64,000 bases of DNA from Bacillota bacterium (GCA_040754315.1 JBFMCS010000014.1:62001-126000); one strand, 5' to 3'. Counted from the first letter of the stretch, positions 24,392-32,723 are shown. Translations and numbers: made by a program. Notes: generated by a model not told the origin, from the sequence alone.

Positions 24392-25491
24392 GCCAAGATC
24401 CCCTCTCCCTCTAGGATGGCTGCCTTCGCCTGCCTGCGGGCCGCTCCAAAGGGCCCGCTCCGCAGGGCCTCAAGGCGCCCCTGGATGTCCCTGGCCTCAG
24501 CGTGGTAGCAGTCATCGCTGATCAAGCCCAGGGACCAGGCGGCGCTGAGACCTGCCAGGCGTCCTTCCTCCATAGCAGTGGATGCCTCTTCCACCCCGGC
24601 TACGTCTCCCGCCACGAAGACCCCGGGCACGCTTGTCTCCATCCTCTCGTTGTGGGCAGGGAAGTGCCCTCCCAGAGCGGGAAACCACGCAGCCCGGGAG
24701 CCCGCCATGAGGGCAACCTCTATCAAGGGTCTCAGTCCCACTGCAACACAGATGACATCGACCTCCAGGTCCACCTCTGTTCCGGGCACAGGCTTCCAGT
24801 CCTTGTCCACCTGGGCAACGGTGGCTCCCTCCACCTGCCTATCACCCCAGGCCCCCAGGATCGTGTGGGATGTCCTGATGGGCACCCCCGCCCTGGCCAG
24901 CTTGGCGGCGTGGACCCCGTAACCCCCGATGCGAGGTGCGGCCTCTATCAGCATCTTGACCTCACCGCCCGCCAGGAGCGCCTGGTAAGCAACGATGAGC
25001 CCGACATTTCCGGAACCTACCATAAGCATCCTCTTTCCCGGAAGGACCATGTGGACGTTCATCATGGTCTGGGCAGCGCCAGCCCCCATCACGCCGGGGA
25101 GAGTCCACCCGGGGAAGTAGAGGTTGTTCTCGTTTGCCCCGGTAGCCACAATGGCCCGCTGGGCCATGACCAGCAGGGGCTCCCCTCTGGTCACCGCGAA
25201 GAGCGTGTTGCCGTCACAGATGCCCTGTACCACCGTGTCCAGGAGGATTTCCACCCCAAGCCCTTGGGCCTCGGCCAGCATCTGCCTGCCGATGTCGAAG
25301 CCCCGGACACCAGCCAGGTGCTCCCGCGAGCCGAAGAACTTGTGAATCTGCTTATAGAGCTGCCCGCCGGGTTCCAACTGCTCATCCATGACCAGCACCT
25401 GGGCACCCTTGCGGGCAGCTTCGACAGATGCCGCCAGGCCTGCCGGCCCTGCTCCCACTACGGCGATCTGGACTTCACGCATGGTCATCAC
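24388..25491 (-). CDS. FAD-dependent amine/amino acid dehydrogenase subunit (HcnB/PDH-alpha-like)
   Basis: A 367-residue FAD/NAD-fold protein. It opens with VQIAVVGAGPAGLAASVEAA, continues with LEPGGQLYKQIHKFFGS, a second dinucleotide fold MLMVGSGNVGLIVAYQALLA near 155, and ends with VPGVFVAGDVAGVEEASTAM. This is the pattern of the large subunit of dye-linked L-proline dehydrogenase, hydrogen cyanide synthase HcnB and related opine oxidases. The usual C-terminal BFD cysteine domain is missing; a BFD domain is instead fused to the DAO protein at 15397-16884. Start is the GTG/ATG cluster at 25491-25482, overlapping the [2Fe-2S] gene. Confidence 0.88.
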   Translation of the reverse strand: MMTMREVQIAVVGAGPAGLAASVEAARKGAQVLVMDEQLEPGGQLYKQIHKFFGSREHLAGVRGFDIGRQMLAEAQGLGVEILLDTVVQGICDGNTLFAVTRGEPLLVMAQRAIVATGANENNLYFPGWTLPGVMGAGAAQTMMNVHMVLPGKRMLMVGSGNVGLIVAYQALLAGGEVKMLIEAAPRIGGYGVHAAKLARAGVPIRTSHTILGAWGDRQVEGATVAQVDKDWKPVPGTEVDLEVDVICVAVGLRPLIEVALMAGSRAAWFPALGGHFPAHNERMETSVPGVFVAGDVAGVEEASTAMEEGRLAGLSAAWSLGLISDDCYHAEARDIQGRLEALRSGPFGAARRQAKAAILEGEGILA

Positions 25492-25819
25492 CGCATTTCT
25501 CCAGCCCCATTTGGGTTCTCACATCCATGCCGTCCCTGGCCGGGGTGACACAGGTCCTAACGTTAGAAACCCCGTCAACTATCATCACACAGTCAGTACA
25601 CCTGCCAATAGCGCAGAAAACACCTCTTGGCTCCCCCCGGAGGGCAGTCTTGCGAAGCGCAAGGAATCCAGCGGCCATGAGGGCGGCTGCCACAGGCTCC
25701 CCCTCTAGGGCCGGGATCTCACGGCCGTCCCACCTGATGGTTATGGGTTTGCCCTTCTTGACTTCGAGGATAGGGTGTTGAGAGACTCTCAATTCGGCTC
25801 GGCGCCTCCTTATCAACAT
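25475..25819 (-). CDS. (2Fe-2S)-binding subunit (HcnA/PDH-gamma-like)
   Basis: A 114-residue Fer2_4-type subunit. It has the short beta-grasp start (KPITIRWDGREIPALEGEPV) and a cluster motif CAIGRCTDC with a fourth Cys at RTC about 12 residues later, as in HcnA and the small subunit of proline dehydrogenase-like enzymes. The ATG at 25819 shares one base with the lpd stop (TGATG). Together with the next two genes it encodes a soluble or membrane-associated amine dehydrogenase electron-transfer module. Confidence 0.88.
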   Translation of the reverse strand: MLIRRRRAELRVSQHPILEVKKGKPITIRWDGREIPALEGEPVAAALMAAGFLALRKTALRGEPRGVFCAIGRCTDCVMIVDGVSNVRTCVTPARDGMDVRTQMGLEKCGDDHA

Positions 25820-27186
25820 CAACAGTGAATGGCCTTCCCGTTGAAAAGCCCCATGCACTCCTTCACGGATTCGGAGACTGTAGGATGCGGGTGGATAAGG
25901 GTGGCCATTTCCTCGTAGGTAGCCTCCAGGGAAATCGCGGCAGTCACTCCGGCCACCATCTCGGTGACCGCAGGCCCAACCATGTGGACCCCCAGGATCT
26001 CGCCGGTCCTGGCCTCGCAGATGACCTTGATGAACCCGTCGGGCAATCCCATGGTCATTGCCCTGCCGTTCCTGCTCAGAGGGAAGCGGGCGACGGATAT
26101 GTCCCTGCCCTTGGCAGCCGCTTCCTCAGTCAGGCCTACACAAGCCACCTCGGGGTGAAGGAACACACACCTGGGCACTGCCCTGTAGTTCATGCGGCTG
26201 GGAAGGCCCAGCGCGTTCTCCGCAGCAACCTGGCCCTCCTCCATGGCGACGTGGGCCAGCATGTAGTTGCCCGCCACATCCCCGACGGCAAAGGCGCCAG
26301 GGCGCTCCGTGCGCATGCTCGCATCCACCTTCAAAAAACCCTTGTTGTGGGTGGGTATGCCCTGGGGAGGCCTCGGCCGCCTGCCCACCGCCAGGAGGAC
26401 GCTCCGGGCGTGCAGCACCTCACTGCCCCCGGTCCCCCCTAGCTCGACAGCAAGGCCCTTTGCCCCTGTCTTGATGCTCAGGAGCTGGGTTTTCGTGCGG
26501 ACCTCTACCCCCTGTCGTCCTAGCAGGAAGGCAGTGGCATCCCCCACCTCTTTGTCCTCCAGGGGCAGGAGGTGTTCCACAAGTTCCACTACGGTAACCC
26601 TTGAGCCCAGGGCCGCGAAGAGCCCCGCATACTCCAGCCCTACCGCCCCGCCCCCCACTACCACGATGCTCTCCGGGATCTCCTCCAGGTCCAGGATATT
26701 ATCGCTAGTGTATACCCCGGGGAGATTTACCCCTTCCACAGGTGGCACCATTGGCTCGGAGCCTGTGGCTATAATGAGCGAGGTATAGCTGATGGTATCT
26801 GTCCCCTGGCCCATTTCCACAGCCACTATGGCTCGCCCTGGCTCCAGGGCTCCCCTGCCCCGCACAAGCACAACGCCCTTTTCCTCCAGGAGCCTCTCCA
26901 CTCCAGCCTTTAGGGACGACACCACATCATTCTTCCTGGCCACCATCTTCGGGAAGTCCGGGGCAACACCCTGGTTTTTCACACCGTAAGCCTGGGCGGT
27001 CCTGGCGATGTCCAGGACGTGAGCGCTCTCCAGCATGGCCTTGGTGGGAATACAGCCCCTGTTGAGGCAGGTCCCGCCGATGTCCCTCTCTTCCACCAGG
27101 CAGACACTGGCGCCCAAGGCCCTGGCCCTCAGGGCCGCGCTGTATCCTCCGGGTCCACCCCCAAGTACCACTACGCCTGTGTCCAA
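25819..27186 (-). CDS. lpdA: Dihydrolipoyl dehydrogenase (E3)
   Basis: Flavoprotein disulfide reductase of 455 residues that reoxidises lipoyl-E2 with NAD. The FAD fold (VVVLGGGPGGYSAALRA) is at the N-terminus, the redox disulfide is GGTCLNRGCIPTKAML, the NAD fold IVVVGGGAVGLEYAGLFAAL is mid-protein, and the C-terminal catalytic His/Glu pair lies in IHPHPTVSE. TTG at 27186 is used because AAAGGAG ends eight bases before it; a GTG three codons earlier overlaps that site. It follows the E2 gene by 18 bases and completes the dehydrogenase whose E1 lies at 17708-19651. Confidence 0.93.
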   Translation of the reverse strand: MDTGVVVLGGGPGGYSAALRARALGASVCLVEERDIGGTCLNRGCIPTKAMLESAHVLDIARTAQAYGVKNQGVAPDFPKMVARKNDVVSSLKAGVERLLEEKGVVLVRGRGALEPGRAIVAVEMGQGTDTISYTSLIIATGSEPMVPPVEGVNLPGVYTSDNILDLEEIPESIVVVGGGAVGLEYAGLFAALGSRVTVVELVEHLLPLEDKEVGDATAFLLGRQGVEVRTKTQLLSIKTGAKGLAVELGGTGGSEVLHARSVLLAVGRRPRPPQGIPTHNKGFLKVDASMRTERPGAFAVGDVAGNYMLAHVAMEEGQVAAENALGLPSRMNYRAVPRCVFLHPEVACVGLTEEAAAKGRDISVARFPLSRNGRAMTMGLPDGFIKVICEARTGEILGVHMVGPAVTEMVAGVTAAISLEATYEEMATLIHPHPTVSESVKECMGLFNGKAIHC

Positions 27187-27204
27187 GGAGTTCACTCCTT
27201 TTCG

Positions 27205-28392
27205 CTAGAGCATCAAAGCGGGATTCTCCAAGAAGCCCTTGACAGTGCGGAGGAACCGGGCTGCTGTGGCTCCATCCACGCTCCTGTGATCCGCACTTAG
27301 GGTAAGCCTCATTGCCGGGACGAACCGCACCCCTTCCGGCGCTGGCCTGGCAACCTGGGCCACACGACCCACCGCCAGGATGGCGCTCTGGGGAGGGTTG
27401 AGCACAGCCGTGAAGGCATCGACCCCCAGCATTCCCATGTTCGATACGGTGAAGGTTCCGCCCGCAAAGTCATCAGGCATGAGACGGCCTTCTCGAGCCC
27501 TCTCCACCAAGTCCCGGCTGAAGGCGGCTATCTCCCTAAGGGACATGGTCTCGGCCTTGTGTACCACGGGAACCAGGAGTCCTCGTTCCGTATCCACAGC
27601 CAGGCCCACGTTGGCGTGCTGGTACACGCGGATCTCCCCGTCCTCGATGGTAGAGTTCACCTCCCTGTGGGCGCACAGGGCCTTGGAGCAGGCCATGACA
27701 ATCACGTCGGTGATGCTGATCCTGACCGCGCCAGCGCTGGTCTTGAGGTCCTCCCTCAGCTGCAGCGTGTGTGTGGCCTCCACTTCCATCTCAACGTAGT
27801 AGTGGGGAGCCGAACGGAAACTCTCCGCCAGCCTTTCCGCGGTAACCCGGCGCGCTGCCGTCATTTCGATCACCTCATAGCCGCTTTCGGGGAACGCCTT
27901 TACTGGCTGAACTGTCTCCTCGCCTTGTCTTGCCCTGATAACGTCCTCCTTTGTTATCCGGCCGCCAGGTCCCGTACCCTGGACCCTGCTGAGGTCTACC
28001 CCCATCTCATCCGCGATCCTCCTGGCAAGGGGCGATGCCTTGATCTCTTCCCTCACAACCTTCGCCGCGGGGAGCCCAGGGGTCACCGGCCCGGGCTCCG
28101 GGGCCTTCTTCCCGCCAGGAACGGGTGGCAGGTCCAGGTTGGAGAGGTCTTCCCCCTCAGTGGCAATAACGGCGATGGTGGTACCCACCGGGACCGTCTC
28201 GCCCGCAGGGAACACCACCCTGCCCAGCACGCCAGACACCGGCACCTCGATCTCAATGGTGACCTTCTCCGTCTCTACCACTAGAAGGGGGGCGCCCTTC
28301 TCGACAGTGTCCCCCTCCTCTAACAGCCACTTCGCGATCTTCCCTTTTGACATGGTGAGTCCCAGCTGTGGCATTACCACGTTCTTAATCAA
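27205..28392 (-). CDS. Dihydrolipoamide acyltransferase (E2) of a 2-oxoacid/acetoin dehydrogenase
   Basis: A 395-residue E2. One lipoyl domain (~1-78) carries Lys43 in ETEKVTIE; a proline-rich linker leads to a peripheral-subunit-binding domain (ASPLARRIADEMGVDLSRVQ, ~125-160), and the acyltransferase domain ends with the catalytic DHRSVDG. The TTG start at 28392 is chosen because GGAGGGT lies six bases upstream and gives the canonical lipoyl-domain opening KNVVMPQLGLTM. A GntR-like palindrome is 51 bases upstream. It should form the core for E1 (17708-19651) and E3 (25819-27186). Confidence 0.92.
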   Translation of the reverse strand: MIKNVVMPQLGLTMSKGKIAKWLLEEGDTVEKGAPLLVVETEKVTIEIEVPVSGVLGRVVFPAGETVPVGTTIAVIATEGEDLSNLDLPPVPGGKKAPEPGPVTPGLPAAKVVREEIKASPLARRIADEMGVDLSRVQGTGPGGRITKEDVIRARQGEETVQPVKAFPESGYEVIEMTAARRVTAERLAESFRSAPHYYVEMEVEATHTLQLREDLKTSAGAVRISITDVIVMACSKALCAHREVNSTIEDGEIRVYQHANVGLAVDTERGLLVPVVHKAETMSLREIAAFSRDLVERAREGRLMPDDFAGGTFTVSNMGMLGVDAFTAVLNPPQSAILAVGRVAQVARPAPEGVRFVPAMRLTLSADHRSVDGATAARFLRTVKGFLENPALML

Positions 28393-28442
28393 GCCTGACC
28401 CTCCCATCGCCGCGCATCGGATTCTTACCACTGGTCATTCCG

Positions 28443-28453
28443 TGGTCTTACCA
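28443..28453 (-). promoter_or_regulatory. GntR-like operator variant upstream of the E2 gene
   Basis: TGGTCTTACCA, a near-palindrome of the same TGGT-N3-ACCA form as the two sites flanking the gntR promoter. An adjoining ACCACTGGT (28427-28435) adds a second inverted half-site pair. It lies 51 bases before the E2 start codon and suggests that the E2-E3-flavoprotein genes belong to the same regulon. Confidence 0.45.
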
Positions 28454-28575
28454 TCCTTCGCCGCAGCCCGCCGTTTTCCTCCTGGCCCAGCCAGTTCGGG
28501 AACACAATGGCCCGGCCCCGGCTTCTTTGTGCCTGCCTCCAAGTCTCAGGGCGGGCCTCTAATGGCAGGTAAAGG

Positions 28576-29333
28576 TCATTTGAGGGGGAAAGCCTGCCTG
28601 GCAGTACCCCCCCCGTCTACTACCATTACGCTACTAGGATGTGGGAGGCCTCATCCGAGGCGAGGAAGCCCACGGCCTGGGCCACCTCGGTAGTCATCCC
28701 CAACCTCCTGGCGGGTATGTAGCGTGAGGTCTCCTCCAGCATGCCGGCTTTGGTTAAATTGCCCACCACTTGGCCAGTATTCATGACTCAGGTGCTACCG
28801 CGTTTACACGGATACCCATGGGTCCGAGTTCAAAGGCCATGGCCCGGGTCAAGAGGTTGACCGCGCCCTTTGAAGCGCAGTATGCGGAGCGGTTCTCGAA
28901 ACCAAGGGACCCGGAGATGGAACTGGCGTTGATGATGCAACCCCTGCCTCGCCTGGACATTCCCTTTGCTGCTTCCCTGCTCAGGCAGAACACGGCCTTC
29001 ACGTTGGTCGCCAGGGTCTCCTCCAGGTCCTCGCCGGTGGTCTCCAGGAATGGCTTTCTTAGGACTATGCCCGCGTTGTTCACCAGTACCTCCAGGGTCC
29101 CAGCCCTTTTTTGCTTCCTCCACTAGATGCGCCGCCTCCGCCGCTTCGGTGAGATCGGCCTGGAGCACCAGGGCATCCCCTCCCCTCTCCTTTACCATGG
29201 CCTTGGTAACTCCAGCCCCTGCTTCATCTCGACAGTAGTGCATGATTACCATGGTCCCGGGCTGGGCCAGGACACCGGCGATGGCTTGGCCCAGGCCCTT
29301 GGAGGCCCCCGTTACCAGAAGCACCCTGGACAA
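28576..29333 (-). pseudogene. Frameshifted SDR-family oxidoreductase gene
   Basis: One short-chain dehydrogenase spread over several frames. It starts at a TTG (29333) after AAGGGGAAAG: SRVLLVTGASKGLGQAIAG runs to EEAKKG, where the frame changes near 29095-29110. The next frame has VLVNNAGIVLRK, the catalytic serine in NASSISGS, YCASK and VNAVAPES, then a shift near 28790. A third frame gives GNLTKAGMLEETSRYIPARR and VAQAVGFLASDEASHILVA up to a TAA at 28626, and a fourth supplies the terminal MVVDGGGTA to the TGA at 28576. All SDR blocks are present, so decay is recent or the lesions are assembly errors. It lies between mttB and the E2 gene. Confidence 0.85.
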
Positions 29334-29640
29334 GTCTTCTTTCCCCTTCTCCGCCCCTGGACTCCCTCGCCATGCGACAAGCCCCGGGGCGGTGTTCCCG
29401 CCTGTGTCCAGTCCCTCCAATAAAGCGTGTTTCCACGGAACCTCACGCAAAACCATCCCAGGGAGTGCCTGTGGGTGGTAAGGATGTGGCACTCCCCCTG
29501 ACTGCCCGGAGATTCTCCGGACGGCGCCCGGGCCCTCCGGGGGCTCCCGTCCAGGGCCTTGCCACAGGGTCTCCTGAGGACAGAGAATCGCCCCCCTGTC
29601 ATCCCGGGGGGCAGGTACAAGACCCATCGGGCCTCTTAAT
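29334..29640. other. Gap between mttB and the broken SDR gene
   Basis: No convincing gene. Minus-strand sequence 28 bases after the mttB stop (29592-29613) can pair a run of six C with six G around a 10-nt loop; there is no clear T-tract. An open frame continues through the gap from the SDR fragment but has no family resemblance. Confidence 0.5.
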
Positions 29641-31128
29641 CTACTCCGTGCTTAGCCTGACCCCGTAGTGGGCTTCAGCCTCGTTGACGATCCCCCTCAT
29701 ACTCTGGGCAACGCCAGGCTCTATGGGCTCGACCTGGTAGGTCTTGTAGATGCGCTCGGCCTCTTCATAGGCCCTCTCCGTGAAGTCCTTCCCGCCTTCC
29801 GCCAGCCAGGACTCGCGGTTCTGCCGGTTAATCAGCTTGTTCATGGATAGCTCTTTCCGGAAGTTCTTGTAGGTGTGCTCATGACTCACGAACTCACCAG
29901 CGGCGCCTACCTGCCTGATGACCTCTAGAGCCAGAGTCTCCTCATTCACAGTGATCCCTGTGACGACTTCCTTGATCATGCGAGCTATCTCGTTATCCAT
30001 TACCAGCTTGGCGTAGTCGAAGGTGATGCCCTGGCCCAACATTCCCAGGCCGTAGACGATGTTTACACCCGCGAGGGCAGCCACTAGGCCTGTGAGGGTC
30101 GTCTCGTGAGTTGCCTGGGCATCAGGAATGTGGCTGTCAGCCTACCCGCCCGCGGCCCAGCTGGGCAGGTTATAGTATTGTGCCATCCTCGCAGTGGCGG
30201 CGCTAAACAGTGCCAGCTGGGCGCTTCCCACCGGTGAGGTGGTATGCCGCAGGTCGAAGGCCAAGGATGACGAGCCATAGATCACGGGGTGCCCCTTGCG
30301 GGCCAGCTGGGCCAGCACTATGCTGGAGAGGAGCTCCGCGTTCTGGATCACGATGCCTCCCGCCAGGGTCACCGGGGCAGTGGCTCCCGTCATGCACATG
30401 TCTATGAAGAGGCAGGGGGCGCCCGCCCGGGAAGCCTCGATGATCACCCCGGTCACATCGGGGTTAAGTATCAAGGGGCTGTTAGGGCATATTGTGGCGC
30501 TGTAGATGGGCCTTTCAGCGAACTTGTCCCTGCCACCGGCAATCGCTGAGGCCAGTTCGATTATCTTCCGGGCATTATAGGGGTTACCGGAGCCAATGAA
30601 GCTATGCTTGGTTGTGTTGTGGAAGATGGCCTCGGCATTGTGTATGTGCTGGACCTCACCTGGCACGTCATTAGCGCCCACTGGTCTCTCCAAAACGGAT
30701 ATCTGGTCCATGGAATCGCACATACGAGTGGCGTTAGCCACGTCTTTCTTGGTTGTCCTCCGGCGCTTCCTCGTGAAGACATCGATAATGTCCACGGCTT
30801 CCCCGAAATTGGTGAAGACCACGTTCTTCCCAGACTTCAGCCAGATGTCGTCCTCCGTCTTTCTCCCAGCTAGAAGAATGGCACTGGGAGCATACCGCAC
30901 TGCGTCCTCCACAAGATATGGCGGGATCTTCACGAGACTGCTCTTTGTGTCGATCCTGCATCCCCCGCCGTGGTAGATCTCCTGGGCCTCCTTATCCAGC
31001 ACCCTCACTCCCACACCGTTGAGCACCTCCAGGGTGGCACAGTGTATGAGGTGCACCTCGTCATCGGTGAGGAAGTTGAGGGAAATGCCATCCAGGGACC
31101 CAAAGCCCGCCCTCATACCGGTTATCAT
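29641..31128 (-). CDS. mttB: Trimethylamine:corrinoid methyltransferase MttB, pyrrolysine-containing (in-frame TAG)
   Basis: Transfers a methyl group from trimethylamine to a cognate corrinoid protein. I join the two open segments across one in-frame TAG (30142-30144), giving 495 residues, the length I recall for Methanosarcina MttB. The amber is codon 329 within AQYYNLPSWAAGG-TAG-ADSHIPDAQ, which lines up with the pyrrolysine site of MttB (LPSYVAGS-Pyl-SDAK). Sequence before (FLTDDEVHLIHCATLEVL; APVTLAGGIVIQNAELLS; GSSSLAFDLRHTTSPVGS) and after the TAG (VNIVYGLGMLGQGITFDYAK) both match the family. ATG 31128 follows AGGAGAGG. The final stop is also TAG. No corrinoid protein or pyl gene is within the window. 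Confidence 0.9.
30142..30144 (-). other. In-frame amber codon, probable pyrrolysine (codon 329 of mttB)
   Basis: The only stop inside an otherwise intact 495-codon frame. Its position coincides with the active-site pyrrolysine of MttB, where the residue binds and activates the methylamine. The 166 codons after it keep the family sequence with no further lesion, which is not expected for a random nonsense mutation. Confidence 0.85.
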
Positions 31129-31516
31129 CGCATCCTCTCCTAGTGGCGTATTCTGGGAAGCCTGCCTGGCAAAGACAGCCATCCCATCCGGAGACAGTGG
31201 TTACCGTCACGTCACTGGTCCCCTGACCAGAGGGCCATTTCCTGTGGCTCTCACCTCCTTGATGCAGGTATTCTTGGTGGCCCTTCCAGCGTCCTTCAAA
31301 CCCAGGGTTCTATCCTCAGGGAAACGGCTCTTAGAGAAACCCTTGGAACTCAGGTAGGATTCCCGGGCCTTGGGGAAGGGGCGTGTAGCCTTGGCGCCCA
31401 GCCGGTTGACAGGAAAAGGCCTCAAATACCACGGGATGGCGAGCCTTCACCAAGGTCAGAAGGGCCCCTGACCTTCCAGGTGCTCCGGGCGACAGGCGTG
31501 CAGGGTTCGAGCTATT
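31129..31516. other. Upstream region of mttB
   Basis: About 390 bases. Holds the mttB ribosome-binding site (AGGAGAGG) and an inverted repeat CTGGTC-CCCT-GACCAG at 31215-31230, whose arms match the GntR half-sites at 22986-22996 but with a wider centre. A minus-strand open frame of 72 codons (31207-31425, TTG start) shows no family resemblance and is not called. Confidence 0.45.
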
Positions 31517-31801
31517 GTGTTCGAGAAGGATAGGGAACTGGTGGGGTACGCCCTAATCATCCCTTGCTGGAGCAACGAACGCCAGAAGGACGTCCTCTGG
31601 ATAGATGAGTTCTATGTGGTCCCCGAGTGGCGGAACAGGGGCACCGGTTCTGCCTTCTTTGAGCACCTGGGCACCAGCGAGGCCGGAAGGGCTTATTCCC
31701 TGGAGATTGAGACCTACCCGTGGAACCAGAGGGCCCTGGCCCTCTACAGGAACCTGGGGTTCACAGGCAAAGGGCGGGTTCTTCTCGAAAAGACGCTTTG
31801 A
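31517..31801 (+). pseudogene. N-terminally truncated GNAT-family acetyltransferase
   Basis: A 94-codon frame encodes the C-terminal two thirds of a GNAT N-acetyltransferase: ELVGYALIIPCW (strand beta-4), the acetyl-CoA loop FYVVPEWRNRGTGSAFFEHL, and the ending NQRALALYRNLGFTGKGR. The first strand and helices of the fold are missing; the frame closes at a TGA (31469-31471) 15 codons before the only GTG. No ribosome-binding site is evident. Either a remnant or a frameshifted gene. It is convergent with galU (49-base gap) and has no clear operon partner. Confidence 0.6.
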
Positions 31802-31850
31802 TAACCCGCCGCCTGGGATTGGCGCAGTCAGTATCACGGCAACCATGGCG

Positions 31851-32723
31851 TTAACCCGGCGTGGGGTCAGAGGACCCGGCCAGGCGAATTCCCTCAAGGT
31901 ACCGGCGGAAGGAGGGGCCTATGTCCTCACGGTCCAGGGCCATTTCCACAGTGGCCCTGAGAAGGCCTAAGCGATCTCCTGTGTCGTAGCGACGGGCATC
32001 CACCTGTATGGCCCAGAGGGAAAGACCCATCCTCACCATCGACCTGAGGGCGTCGGTGAGTTCGATTTCTCCCCGCACTCCAGGCTCAGCGCCTTGAAGG
32101 GCATGGAAGACCTCGGGTTCGAGCACATAGCGGCCTGTTATGGCCAGGTTCGAGGGAGCCTTGCTGGGCCCGGGCTTCTCTATGAGGTCTGTCACCCGGG
32201 ATACCCCCGGGGAGACCTGGACGGCGTCAACGATCCCATAGCGCCAGGTGTCCTCAGCACATACCTCCTGTACCGCCAGGACGCTGCCCCCCAGGATCGC
32301 CTGGGCTTCCATGACCTGCCTGATGCAGGGCACGCGGGAGCGGAATACCTCGTCCCCCAGAAGGAGGGCAAAGGCTTCATGCCCCACGTGGAACCTGGCT
32401 TGAAGCACAGCGTGGCCTAACCCAAGAGGCCTTGCCTGGCGGACGAAGTGGATGCAAGCCATCTCACCAAGCACACCGCGGGGACTGCCCTGGAGTGGCC
32501 CGGTACCTCCAGCCACAGAATCCAGGTGGTCCTCCAGGGCAGTCTTCCCCCGCCTTGTTACAATGAGAAGATCATCGAGGCCCGCTTCCAGAGACTCCTT
32601 TACAACGTACTGGATTACCGGGGTATCCACGAGGGGGAGCATCTCCTTGGGCAGCACCGTTGTGGCGGGAAGAAGCCTCGTTCCCAGGCCGGCCGCAGGT
32701 ATAACTGCCTTTTTCACTGTCAT
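31851..32723 (-). CDS. galU: UTP-glucose-1-phosphate uridylyltransferase
   Basis: Makes UDP-glucose from UTP and glucose 1-phosphate; 290 residues. The nucleotide-binding start is KKAVIPAAGLGTRLLPAT followed by KEMLPLVDTPVIQYVVKE, diagnostic for GalU. Further on are EIELTDALRSM and the FALLLGDEVF stretch corresponding to the metal site. ATG after GGGGAGGTAG. The product feeds the UDP-glucose dehydrogenase (38275-39579) and probably the epimerase and glycosyltransferase nearby, all likely used for spore-surface or envelope polysaccharide. Confidence 0.95.
   Translation of the reverse strand: MTVKKAVIPAAGLGTRLLPATTVLPKEMLPLVDTPVIQYVVKESLEAGLDDLLIVTRRGKTALEDHLDSVAGGTGPLQGSPRGVLGEMACIHFVRQARPLGLGHAVLQARFHVGHEAFALLLGDEVFRSRVPCIRQVMEAQAILGGSVLAVQEVCAEDTWRYGIVDAVQVSPGVSRVTDLIEKPGPSKAPSNLAITGRYVLEPEVFHALQGAEPGVRGEIELTDALRSMVRMGLSLWAIQVDARRYDTGDRLGLLRATVEMALDREDIGPSFRRYLEGIRLAGSSDPTPG

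Noticed and set aside
28830-29627. 265-codon minus-strand frame as one intact gene
   Set aside because: Only its middle is SDR sequence; the N-terminal 100 codons are non-coding and the C-terminal part is out of frame relative to the true SDR continuation.
30142-31182. A truncated 346-residue methyltransferase with a separate small gene (29641-30084) after it
   Set aside because: Both pieces are in one frame, separated only by a TAG at the known pyrrolysine position; the second piece has no start signal of its own and continues the family alignment.
31207-31425. 72-codon minus-strand frame upstream of mttB
   Set aside because: TTG start only, no family resemblance and no convincing ribosome-binding site.
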